From EA-27 sp964396265 (GTDB lineage: Archaea > Thermoplasmatota > Thermoplasmata > RBG-16-68-12 > EA-27): a DNA stretch of 64,000 nucleotides. The position numbers and the translations under genes are program-made. Location: the NCBI GenBank assembly GCA_964396265.1, contig CAYNEM010000008.1:72500-136499 (forward strand), in the 5' to 3' direction. Below are positions 44,701-51,916 of this stretch, piece after piece; the stretch's first letter is position 1, and the number at the start of each line of letters is the position of its first letter. A model generated the notes under the pieces. That model was not told where the DNA came from, did no database searches, and saw only the letters and a list, made by a program, of their open reading frames with translations.

Positions 44701-45142
44701 CGAACCGTGGCGCAAGGGCGTTCAACAGATCCGTGCCGCGGTCAGCACAACGCAGGGGGTCGCAACGGCCATCGTGATCCCTGGCGCGGTCGCCTCCGTC
44801 GTGCTCACGCCGGGAGCCGCCCTGGTCCGTACGGGGGAGTCCCTCGTCTTCATCGCCCGGGCGTACGATGCGAAAGGCAACCGGGTCGAGAACGCGACGA
44901 TCTCGTGGCACGTCGACGGGGGGATCGGGACCGTCGATGGCGACGGCAGGTTCACCGCCACAGCCGGAGGCTTGGGTCGCGTCGTGGTCGTCGCCACTGG
45001 CGGCGGGGGGACGTCCAGCGCCCTCGCGCGGGTGGAAGTGCCCACCTCGCCGCTCTACTTGCTCGCCTTGGCGGTCCTCATCCTCGTCCCGCCGCTCGTC
45101 CTCTGGTGGCGCCGGCGGAAGCCGCCCGACGCGGCCTCATGA
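41759..45142 (+). CDS. Large surface protein: sialidase-like N-terminus plus eight Ig-like repeats
   Basis: 1127 residues from GTG 41759. A short signal peptide (SLILVILAFAALAPGFAGA) is followed by BNR/sialidase-like repeats (about 60-440; SYSTDGGITWSANRL, YKSTDGGVTFAPPVI, YTRSTDGGQTWAPTR), then eight Ig-like (Big_2-type) repeats of about 82 residues (about 445-1095), each with a core such as ITADETAQFSVRGFDAKGNEV. A C-terminal span (LYLLALAVLILVPPLVLWW) is followed by RRRKPPD, anchoring the protein with its bulk outside. A cctttaact box lies about 45 bp upstream. Sialidase catalytic residues are not evident, so binding is more likely than hydrolysis. Confidence 0.85.
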   Translation: MRGSVSLILVILAFAALAPGFAGAADDFPSLSSASIAPTSIPPIPASGDGSPGTTIPPIPSPLDAPFGPNVRVSETDTSGNQNEITMAVASDGRIHMGWNDARAPNPDYRCGYSYSTDGGITWSANRLLHLDPWEADGDPFVMVDSNDDVYFICMPFNRTAGGSRIVVYKSTDGGVTFAPPVIASDTTNGFNDKPWAHAVGTVLHVCYANFAGGTELRYTRSTDGGQTWAPTRILDRNGNGCVFASSAAGMLYLGWVRGGGIYVLSSFDGGASWSVPRFAGAAPFTGAGDQRAGPLPAIAADWIGGNVYVVWTADDGLGAWDVLLSRSSDNGVTWSAPVTPSDDSNGRQFMPGIGVDAGGMVHVSWYDSRTGLMTYRYAASANGGRDWIPSFRVTDTEWVSQFFIGDYTTLVADSFGYVNCAWADARSGEVEAYFARAIPPGPPTLSRIEVTPPEAWTDTDTPVMFTALGYDQFGSPYPSFPAWQATGGSIVGGAYIPQVAGDWQVWANQSGVSGSAVVHVSPGGLARIAIDPASATLTADDTVQFTATGYDARDNVVAIVPSWASTNGSVSAGLFTPYRMGTWAVFANASGISGSAPVTVLPGALAAIDVTPPVAAMTADEVLDFDATGRDAKGNPVPVSPRWSSGGGTIDAQGFYDAHAVGVWDVRAEAFGVAGLAQVTVVPGALALIEVTPASVVITADEVASFAAQGFDADGNSVAITPAWSTDAGSVSTAGLYTPGPVGAHVVIAAVGFVSGLATVAVFPGALARIDVDPPAPTITADQTVDLVATGYDAKGNRMGAVFLWEAMCGIVTQSGRFEPALAGVCVVYANASGVSGSAAITVVPGLLARLDVTPPTITITADETAQFSVRGFDAKGNEVPAAPLWTADAGGISSSGRYSPTIRGTWAVLAQEGLVVGSAQVTVVPGALVRIVVVPDLVTIRSDETATFSAVGMDRAGNEVVLGTVVWSTTNGTIEGGRFEPWRKGVQQIRAAVSTTQGVATAIVIPGAVASVVLTPGAALVRTGESLVFIARAYDAKGNRVENATISWHVDGGIGTVDGDGRFTATAGGLGRVVVVATGGGGTSSALARVEVPTSPLYLLALAVLILVPPLVLWWRRRKPPDAAS
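43093..45042 (+). repeat. Eight tandem Ig-like repeats, period about 245 bp
   Basis: Each unit starts with (I/L/V)-x-V-x-P, carries TADE/TADD/TGES about ten residues later, then a G-x-DAKGN-type turn and a W-x-(S/T)-x-x-G-x-(I/V) strand. Units 2 to 6 are most alike; units 1, 7 and 8 are more diverged. Confidence 0.8.
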
Positions 45143-45147
45143 TAATG

Positions 45148-45156
45148 CTTATATAG
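45148..45156 (+). promoter_or_regulatory. TATA element for the thermosome gene
   Basis: cttatatag lies 44-52 bp upstream of ATG 45200, leaving a 5' UTR of about 20 nt. Confidence 0.55.
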
Positions 45157-45199
45157 AAGAGCACGTCTATTCGCGCCCGCTGAATTGGGGGTTTAGACG

Positions 45200-46864
45200 A
45201 TGATGCCCAGTGGAACACCGATCTTTGTACTGAAAGAGGGAACGCGCCGCGAGCGTGGAAAGGGAGCGCAGTTCAACAACATCGCCGCCGCACGCGCGGT
45301 GGCCGACGCGGTCCGCTCCACGCTGGGTCCGCGCGGGATGGACAAGATGCTCGTCGACAGCCTCGGGGACGTCGTGATCACGAACGACGGGGTCACGATC
45401 CTCAAGGAGATCGACATCGAACACCCGGCCGCCAAGATGATCGTCGAGGTCGCGAAGACGCAGGACCAGGAGGCAGGGGACGGGACCACGACGGCGGTGA
45501 TCCTTGCGGGAGAACTGCTCAAGAAGGCCGAGGAGATGATCGAGCAGAACATCCATCCGACTGTCATCGCGCAGGGCTACCGCGTGGCGTCGGAGAAGGC
45601 GAACGCGATCGTGGAGAAGGTCGCCCGGCCGGTCACGCCGAAGGACCGCGAGATCCTCATCAAGATTGCACGGACCGCGATGTCGAGCAAATCCGCCAGC
45701 TCACACTCCGAGATGCTGTCCGAGGTGTGCGTCAAGGCGGTCACGATGGTCGCAGAGGAGCGCGACGGCAAGTGGGTCGTGGACGAGGACAACATCCAGG
45801 TCACGAAGAAGCAGGGCGGCTCGATCGCCGACACGCAGCTCGTCGAAGGGATCATCTGCGACAAGGAGCGGGTGCACCCGGGGATGCCGCAGCAGGTCGA
45901 GGGCGCGAAGATCGCCCTCGTGGACGCGGCCCTCGAGGTCAAGAAGACGGAAATCGACGCGAAGATCGAGATCACGGATCCGAACCAGCTCCAGGCGTTC
46001 CTGAACGAGGAGGAGAACGTGCTGCGGAAGATGGTCGAGCAGGTGAAGAAGAGCGGCGCGAACGCGCTGTTCTGCCAGAAGGGCATTGACGACCTCGTCC
46101 AGCACTACCTCGCGAAGGCGGGCATCTACGCGGTGCGCCGCGTGAAGAAGTCCGACATGGAGAAGCTCGCGAAGGCCACGGGCGGCCACATCGTCACGAA
46201 GCTCGACGAGCTCGCGAAGGAGGACCTCGGCAACGCGAAGCTCGTGTACGAGAAGAAGATTGGCGATGACGAGATGACGTTCGTCACGGGCTGCAAGAAC
46301 CCGAAGGCCGTGTCCATCCTCATCCGTGGCGGCACGGAGCACGTCGTGGACGAGCTCGAGCGAAGCCTTGAGGACGCGACGAGCGTGGTCGCGGTCGCGG
46401 TCGAGGACGGCAAGTTCATCACCGGCGCAGGCTCGACGGCGATGGAGATCGCCCTCGGGCTGCGGGACTACGCGGCGACGGTCGGCGGCCGGGAGCAGAT
46501 CGCGATCGAGGCGTTCGCGGAAGCGGTGGAAGTCGTGCCGCGCACCCTCGCTGAGAACGCGGGCCTCGACCCTATCGACACGCTTATCGATCTGAGGAAG
46601 GAGCACAAGAAGGGCCACAAGCACGCGGGGATCAACGTCTTCACCGGCAAGGTCGAGGACGCGCTGAAGAACAACGTGCTCGAGCCGATCCGGGTGGGCT
46701 CTCAGGCGATCAGCTCCGCCACGGATGCCGCGATCATGATCCTGAGGATTGACGACGTCATCGCCGCGAAGTCGGGCGGCGGCGGGGGCGGCGGCGGGGG
46801 CGGCGCCGGGGGCAAGGGCGGCGCCGGCGGCGACGACCACGACGGCGGCGGCGAGGACTACTAG
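45200..46864 (+). CDS. thsA: Thermosome subunit (group II chaperonin)
   Basis: 554 residues; ATG 45200 or 45203. ATP-binding features are intact: TLGPRGMDKMLVD (about 41-53), TNDGVTILKEI and the catalytic GDGTTT at 93-98. Thermosomes form two-ring cages with a built-in lid and fold cytosolic proteins. The C-terminus is a glycine-rich tail (runs of nine glycines, GAGGKGGAGG) ending in an acidic DDHDGGGEDY, as in many archaeal and CCT-like subunits. It is directly upstream of grpE-dnaK-dnaJ, forming one folding-machine neighbourhood. Confidence 0.97.
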   Translation: MMPSGTPIFVLKEGTRRERGKGAQFNNIAAARAVADAVRSTLGPRGMDKMLVDSLGDVVITNDGVTILKEIDIEHPAAKMIVEVAKTQDQEAGDGTTTAVILAGELLKKAEEMIEQNIHPTVIAQGYRVASEKANAIVEKVARPVTPKDREILIKIARTAMSSKSASSHSEMLSEVCVKAVTMVAEERDGKWVVDEDNIQVTKKQGGSIADTQLVEGIICDKERVHPGMPQQVEGAKIALVDAALEVKKTEIDAKIEITDPNQLQAFLNEEENVLRKMVEQVKKSGANALFCQKGIDDLVQHYLAKAGIYAVRRVKKSDMEKLAKATGGHIVTKLDELAKEDLGNAKLVYEKKIGDDEMTFVTGCKNPKAVSILIRGGTEHVVDELERSLEDATSVVAVAVEDGKFITGAGSTAMEIALGLRDYAATVGGREQIAIEAFAEAVEVVPRTLAENAGLDPIDTLIDLRKEHKKGHKHAGINVFTGKVEDALKNNVLEPIRVGSQAISSATDAAIMILRIDDVIAAKSGGGGGGGGGGAGGKGGAGGDDHDGGGEDY

Positions 46865-46902
46865 GCCACGACGCCTCCCCCAGTCCTGCGCGGAGGGACA
46901 CG

Positions 46903-47421
46903 ATGAGCGAGGAGCGCACGGAAGCCCAGACGGCAGAGCCTGCGGCCCCCGAGGTGGATGCCGAGATCGCACGCCTCCGCTCCGAACTCCAGGTGACAAC
47001 CGAGCGCGCGACTGAGCTGCTCGATCGCGCCCGGCGTGCGCAGGCGGATTACGAGAACCTCCAGAAGCGCACCGCGCGGGAGGCGGAGGAGGTCCGCGAG
47101 GTGGCGAACGAGAGCCTCCTCGCTTCCCTCCTCCCTCTCCTCGACGACTTCGACAGCGCGGTGGCCGCCATCCCGGGCGAGGCGGGGGAGGGCGTGCGTA
47201 TGCTCCGGGAGAAGCTGTGGGGCGTGCTCGCGGACGCGGGCCTCGAAGCCGTGAACCCCGCGAAGGAATCGTTCAACCCGTACGAGCACGAGGTCGTCGG
47301 GCGGGCGAACGACGAGGATTTAAGCGACGGAACCGTGAGGGAAGTCGTGCAGAGGGGATACCGGTACCGCCGGCGCCTCCTCCGGCCCGCGAAGGTCATC
47401 GTGGTCAAGCGAGGTGAGTAG
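46903..47421 (+). CDS. grpE: GrpE nucleotide-exchange factor
   Basis: 172 residues. Acidic N-terminus, long helix (ELLDRARRAQADYENLQKRTAREAEEV), then the GrpE beta-domain with the family-typical AGLEAVNPAKESFNPYEHEVVG and the end VVQRGYRYRRRLLRPAKVIVVK. It exchanges ADP for ATP on DnaK. The stop is 2 nt before the dnaK ATG. Archaeal GrpE occurs only in lineages that acquired the DnaK system. Confidence 0.95.
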   Translation: MSEERTEAQTAEPAAPEVDAEIARLRSELQVTTERATELLDRARRAQADYENLQKRTAREAEEVREVANESLLASLLPLLDDFDSAVAAIPGEAGEGVRMLREKLWGVLADAGLEAVNPAKESFNPYEHEVVGRANDEDLSDGTVREVVQRGYRYRRRLLRPAKVIVVKRGE

Positions 47422-47423
47422 CG

Positions 47424-49259
47424 ATGGGAAGGATTGTCGGAATCGACCTGGGAACGACGAACTCGGAAGCCGCGTACATGGAGAGCGGGCAGCCCAAGAT
47501 CATCCCGAGCGCGGAGGGAAGCACGTACGGAGGCAAGATGTTCCCGTCGATCATCGCCTTCACGAAGGACGGTCCCCTGGTCGGCGAGCCCGCGAAGCGG
47601 CAAGCGATCCTGAACCCGGAGCGCACGGTCATGCAGATCAAGCGCAAGATGGGGACGAACTACAAGGTTACAATCGACGACAAGACGTACACGCCGCAGG
47701 AGATCAGCGCGATGGTCCTGCGGAAGATCAGGCAGGATGCCGAGCAGTTCCTCGGGGAGAAGGTGACGCAGGTCGTGATCACCGTCCCCGCGTACTTCAA
47801 CGACAACCAGCGCCAGGCGACGAAAGACGCGGGCCAGATCGCCGGGCTCGAGGTACTGCGCCTCGTGAACGAGCCGACCGCGGCGGCCCTCGCGTACGGC
47901 CTGGACAAGGAGGCGGAAGGCAAGATCTGCGTGCTCGACCTCGGCGGGGGCACCTTCGATGTCACGCTGATGGAGATGGGCGAGGGCGTGTTCGAGGTCG
48001 CCTCGACGTCGGGCGACACGCAGCTTGGCGGCATGGACATGGACAACACGCTCGTCGACTGGCTCGTCGCGGATTTCCGCACGGAGTACGAGGCGGACCT
48101 CCGGCCCGACCGCCAGGCGATGCAACGCGTGCGCGACGCGGCGGAGAAGGCGAAGATCGAGCTCAGCAGCACCGTGAACACGACGCTGAACCTGCCGTTC
48201 ATCACGCAGAAGGCGGGCAAGCCGCTGCACCTGGAAGTTTCGATGACGCGCGCGAAGCTCGAGGAGCTCATCGAGCCCGTCCTCTCGCGGCTCGAGGCTC
48301 CGATCCGCCAGGCGTTCAAGGACGCCGGTTGGGACCCCAAGGAGGTCAACCACATCATCCTCGTCGGCGGGCCGACGCGCATGCCCGTCGTTCGCGACCG
48401 GTTCGAGCGCATCCTCGGGCGCAAGGCCGCGCGCGGCGTCGACCCCATGCAGTGCGTGGCCCTCGGGGCCGCGATCCAGGGCGCGATCCTCTCCGGCGAG
48501 ATCAAGGACATCCTGCTCCTCGACGTGACCCCCCTCAGCCTCGGCGTGGAGACGCTCGGCAGCGTGTTCACGCGCCTCATCGAGAGGAACACGACGATCC
48601 CGACGCGCAAGTCGCAGGTGTTCAGTACTGCCGCGGACGGGCAGACGACCGTCGAGGTCCACGTGCTCCAGGGCGAGCGCCCGATGGCGAGCGACGACGT
48701 GAGCCTCGGGAAGTTCTACCTGAAGGGGCTCCCGCCCGCGCCGCGCGGCATGCCGCAGATCGAAGTGACGTTCGACATCGACGCGAACGGCATGCTGACC
48801 GTGACCGCGAAGGACATGGGCACCGGGAAGTCCGAGAAGCTCACGATCCTCGCGCCGCACCGGATGGAGAAGGGTGCGATCGACAGCGCCGTCCGCGACG
48901 CCGAGCAACATGCGGAGGAGGACCGCCGCCGCCAGGAGTTCGCGGAGCTGAGGAACACGTCCGATGCCCTCCTCTACGAGACGGACAAGCAGCTCAAGGA
49001 GCTCGGTGACAAGGTCAGCGAGGGCACTCGGAAGGGGGTCGAGGCGGCGATGGAGGTCCTGCGCGAGGCCCTGAAGGCGGAGGACTTCGCCGCGCTCAAG
49101 AAAGCCTTCGAAGCATTGAAGCAGGAGACGTTGAAGGTCGGCATCGAGGTCTACCAGCGGTCCCAGGCGACGCCGCCGCCGCAGGAGCCGGGAGATGCCG
49201 CCGGTGGCGGTGCTGCGGACGTCGTCGACGTCGACTACGACGAAGTCAAGAAGGACTGA
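47424..49259 (+). CDS. dnaK: Hsp70 chaperone DnaK
   Basis: 611 residues. The ATPase domain has GIDLGTTNSEAAY at the N-terminus, the second phosphate motif VLDLGGGTFDVTL and the adenosine-binding ILVGGPTRMPVVRDRF. The substrate domain begins around residue 360 (LLLDVTPLSLGVETLG) and the C-terminus is Gly/Ala-rich followed by acidic VVDVDYDEVKKD. It cycles with DnaJ and GrpE. Flanked on both sides by its cochaperones with very short gaps, in the order grpE-dnaK-dnaJ. Confidence 0.98.
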   Translation: MGRIVGIDLGTTNSEAAYMESGQPKIIPSAEGSTYGGKMFPSIIAFTKDGPLVGEPAKRQAILNPERTVMQIKRKMGTNYKVTIDDKTYTPQEISAMVLRKIRQDAEQFLGEKVTQVVITVPAYFNDNQRQATKDAGQIAGLEVLRLVNEPTAAALAYGLDKEAEGKICVLDLGGGTFDVTLMEMGEGVFEVASTSGDTQLGGMDMDNTLVDWLVADFRTEYEADLRPDRQAMQRVRDAAEKAKIELSSTVNTTLNLPFITQKAGKPLHLEVSMTRAKLEELIEPVLSRLEAPIRQAFKDAGWDPKEVNHIILVGGPTRMPVVRDRFERILGRKAARGVDPMQCVALGAAIQGAILSGEIKDILLLDVTPLSLGVETLGSVFTRLIERNTTIPTRKSQVFSTAADGQTTVEVHVLQGERPMASDDVSLGKFYLKGLPPAPRGMPQIEVTFDIDANGMLTVTAKDMGTGKSEKLTILAPHRMEKGAIDSAVRDAEQHAEEDRRRQEFAELRNTSDALLYETDKQLKELGDKVSEGTRKGVEAAMEVLREALKAEDFAALKKAFEALKQETLKVGIEVYQRSQATPPPQEPGDAAGGGAADVVDVDYDEVKKD

Positions 49260-49269
49260 GGCCGCTACG

Positions 49270-50418
49270 ATGCCCGCGCAGCCGGGGATGAAGCGCGACT
49301 ACTACGAGGTGCTCGGGGTCGGCCGAGACACAAGTCCCGAGGAGATCAAGAAGGCGTATCGTCGGCTCGCGATGAAGTTCCACCCGGACCGCGTCCCTGC
49401 AGAAGGGAAGGCCGAGGCGGAAGAGCGGTTCAAGGAGATCAGCGAGGCGTACGAAGTCCTCGCGGACGAGGAGAAGCGCAAACTGTACGATGCCTACGGG
49501 CACACCGGCGTCGAGCAGCAGGTCTGGGGCGGTCAGGGATTCGACTGGTCGCGGTTCACGCACACCTCGGACCTCGAGGACATCTTCGGGGACCTCTTCG
49601 GCGGCTCCGTCTTCGACTCCCTGTTCGGACGCAGCCCCGGCGCCCGTCAGTCGCGCCGCGGCGCGGACCTCCGGTACGACCTCGAGATCGACCTCGAGGA
49701 CGTCGTGCGGGGCACGCCGAAGACGTTCGAGATCCCCCGGGCCGCCCCGTGTCCTCCCTGCAAGGGGACCGGCGCGGAGGGCGGGCGCGTGACCCGGTGC
49801 CCGCAGTGCAACGGTTCCGGCCAGGCGGGCAAGGTGCAGCAACGCGGCTACACGCGGATGGTGACGATCACGACATGCCCGAGGTGCCGCGGGCGCGGGC
49901 AGTGGCCGGAGCGCACCTGCGCGGCGTGCAACGGCTCGGGGGCGAGGCACGAGACGTCCGCGGTCACCGTCGAGATCCCCGTGGGCGCGAGGGACGGCAT
50001 GCGCCTCCGGCTCTCGGGAAAGGGCGAGGCCGCCTCGCGGGGCGGTCCATCGGGCGACCTGTACCTCGTCCTCCACGTGCGGGACCATCCGGTCTTCCGC
50101 CGCCAGGGGGACGACCTCATCCTGGACCTGCCCATCACGGTCTCGCAGGCAACGCTTGGCGCGGACGTGGAGGTGCCCACCCTGGAAGGCACCGCGCGCC
50201 TGCGGATCCCTCCGGGCACGCAGACCCACTCGTTTCTCCGGCTGCGTGGGAAGGGGCTTCCGAACCTCGAGGCCGGGGGACGCGGGGACCAGCTCGCGCG
50301 GATCGTGCTCGTGACGCCCACGAACCTGACGCCCGAGGAGCGGAGGCACTTCGCGCAGCTCGCGGACATGGAGAGTCAAACGAGGCGCAAAGGGATCTTC
50401 TCGCGGTTCCGCCCCTAG
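49270..50418 (+). CDS. dnaJ: DnaJ co-chaperone (type I Hsp40)
   Basis: 382 residues from ATG 49270 (an upstream in-frame start lies inside dnaK). J-domain: KRDYYEVLGVGRDTSPEEIK with the HPD motif at MKFHPDR. A short Gly/Phe-poor linker follows. Four CxxCxGxG-type zinc motifs lie between about residues 158 and 222: CPPCKGTG, CPQCNGSG, CPRCRGRG and CAACNGSG. C-terminal peptide-binding domains complete a full type I DnaJ. It recruits substrates to DnaK and stimulates its ATPase. Confidence 0.97.
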   Translation: MPAQPGMKRDYYEVLGVGRDTSPEEIKKAYRRLAMKFHPDRVPAEGKAEAEERFKEISEAYEVLADEEKRKLYDAYGHTGVEQQVWGGQGFDWSRFTHTSDLEDIFGDLFGGSVFDSLFGRSPGARQSRRGADLRYDLEIDLEDVVRGTPKTFEIPRAAPCPPCKGTGAEGGRVTRCPQCNGSGQAGKVQQRGYTRMVTITTCPRCRGRGQWPERTCAACNGSGARHETSAVTVEIPVGARDGMRLRLSGKGEAASRGGPSGDLYLVLHVRDHPVFRRQGDDLILDLPITVSQATLGADVEVPTLEGTARLRIPPGTQTHSFLRLRGKGLPNLEAGGRGDQLARIVLVTPTNLTPEERRHFAQLADMESQTRRKGIFSRFRP

Positions 50419-50462
50419 GGATCCAGTCATTGCGGGCCCACCCCTGCGTAACGTTCTTGGGC

Positions 50463-51263
50463 GTGGAATCCCATCGTGACTCCGTGCGCAAGGTCTTGGG
50501 CCTCCTGACGGAGGACTTCCGCCTGTACCACGACGTCGTGGCCGCGTTGAAGGCTCGCGAGATCCCGTTCCGCTCGCTGATCCGCGGCGAGCCGGTCCCG
50601 CGGGATGTGGGGGCGGTCCTGACGTCGCCTGCGGAGGCCGCCGGGATCCCGTTCTCCGACGTCGTGGCGGTGGAGAACGTCGAGGACGCGATCGCGCGCT
50701 CCCTGCAGATCCTGCGCGGGAGGCACCGCTGGCGGGAGTTCGTCATCGGCGTCGACCCCGGCGCCGAGCCCGGGGTGGCGTTCGTAGGGGACGGCGAGGT
50801 CGTCGACACACGCGCGGCCGGGAGCCCCGAGGGCGTGGCGGACATCGTGCGGTCCGCACTGCTGGGATTCCCTGCGGAACGCGTCCGCCTCCGCGTCGGC
50901 CACGGGGACCCGACGAACCGGAACCGGATCATCAACGCCCTCGCGCCCCTCGGGTTGCCGGTCGAGATTGTGAACGAAAAGGGCACGACGCCCCGGGTGC
51001 CGAGCCCCACGCCCGACGCGGACGCCGCCATCGAGATCGCACGGGGCCGCGGGGTGCGCGCCGCGCGATTCTACGTGATCGAGCCGACGGAGGGTGAGGT
51101 CCGCGAGATCCAGCGGCAGAGCCGCCTCCGAAGTGGCGGCGAGATGACGATCTCCCAGGGGCTCGCGCGCCGAGTTGCCAAGGGAGATCTGACGATTGTG
51201 GAGGCGATTGACCACCATCGCCACGAGCGGAGGAACGAGAGTGCGCGACACCCGCCGGCGTAG
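50463..51263 (+). CDS. RNase H-fold (RuvC-like) protein, predicted nuclease
   Basis: About 266 residues from GTG 50463; TTG 50457 is also possible. After an N-terminal alpha/beta region (SHRDSVRKVLGLLTEDF), a strand-loop FVIGVDPGAEPGVAFVGDGEVVDTR is the typical first strand of RuvC/RNase H-fold nucleases with its leading Asp; NRIINALAPLGLPVEIVNEKGTTPR and DADAAIEIARGRG supply later elements. Similar archaeal proteins are annotated only as predicted nucleases. It follows dnaJ by 44 bp and its 3' end overlaps the next gene by 23 nt. A role in DNA or RNA processing is inferred from fold alone. Confidence 0.7.
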   Translation: MESHRDSVRKVLGLLTEDFRLYHDVVAALKAREIPFRSLIRGEPVPRDVGAVLTSPAEAAGIPFSDVVAVENVEDAIARSLQILRGRHRWREFVIGVDPGAEPGVAFVGDGEVVDTRAAGSPEGVADIVRSALLGFPAERVRLRVGHGDPTNRNRIINALAPLGLPVEIVNEKGTTPRVPSPTPDADAAIEIARGRGVRAARFYVIEPTEGEVREIQRQSRLRSGGEMTISQGLARRVAKGDLTIVEAIDHHRHERRNESARHPPA

Positions 51264-51885
51264 GGTTCTCACGGCGGCCGAACCTCGGGCGTTGGCGGCG
51301 TTGATCTGGTGGAGGCGGGCATTCCTGGTACTCGGTCTTTGCCTTTTCGTGGCGGGCGCGGCTCTTGCGCAGTCGGGGGTCACGGCGGCATCGGAGTCGA
51401 CGGCGTCGTTCAACGACACGTGCACCACTGGGGGCCAGGTCTCTCGCGTTGAGATGTGCGCCCGACTCGATGCCACGCAGGCGGACAATCGCCGCCAGGC
51501 AGTTCTCGGTGCCTTCGTCGCAGGGACAGGAATTGCGTTTGCGATTGTTGCCCTGTCGGTGCCCGCCCTCCCGCGGATCCCGCGCATCGTCGTTGCGCCC
51601 GTGGCTGTCTCGCTCCTGTTTGCGGGGCTCATCCTCCCAATCACGGAGGAGGGATTGGCACCCATGGGAGCCACGGCTCGGTGCCCGGGAACGATACACT
51701 ACGGAGGTTTCATTGTCTGTTCCGAGTCGATCCCACCACTCCCCGCGGACCTCCTTCAAGCGGAAGGCATCGTGGCCGGGGGCGGGGCCCTGTTTGGCGC
51801 AGGAGCAATTCTCGCGTTCTGCAGCATGCCTGACTTCCGAAGGCGCTCGCGCACTCGTCCGGACAGTCTCGTAATCAAACGATAA
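51241..51885 (+). CDS. Four-span membrane protein, unknown function
   Basis: 214 residues from GTG 51241; the frame opens slightly earlier, inside the nuclease gene. Four hydrophobic segments are visible: AFLVLGLCLFVAGAALA, AVLGAFVAGTGIAFAIVALSV, VVAPVAVSLLFAGLILPI and GIVAGGGALFGAGAILAFC. A loop between the first two holds paired cysteines (CTTGG, MCARLD) and another loop has CPGTIHYGGFIVC, suggesting extracytoplasmic disulfides. Basic C-terminus RRRSRTRP. Probably co-transcribed with the upstream nuclease-like gene. Confidence 0.65.
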   Translation: MRDTRRRRVLTAAEPRALAALIWWRRAFLVLGLCLFVAGAALAQSGVTAASESTASFNDTCTTGGQVSRVEMCARLDATQADNRRQAVLGAFVAGTGIAFAIVALSVPALPRIPRIVVAPVAVSLLFAGLILPITEEGLAPMGATARCPGTIHYGGFIVCSESIPPLPADLLQAEGIVAGGGALFGAGAILAFCSMPDFRRRSRTRPDSLVIKR

Positions 51886-51886
51886 C

Positions 51887-51896
51887 GTTTATTAAC
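51887..51896 (+). promoter_or_regulatory. TATA element for the Cdc48/VAT gene
   Basis: gtttattaac lies about 25 bp upstream of GTG 51917 and overlaps the end of the preceding gene; consistent with a leaderless transcript. Confidence 0.55.
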
Positions 51897-51916
51897 CGAG
51901 GCTAGCTTGAATCGCC

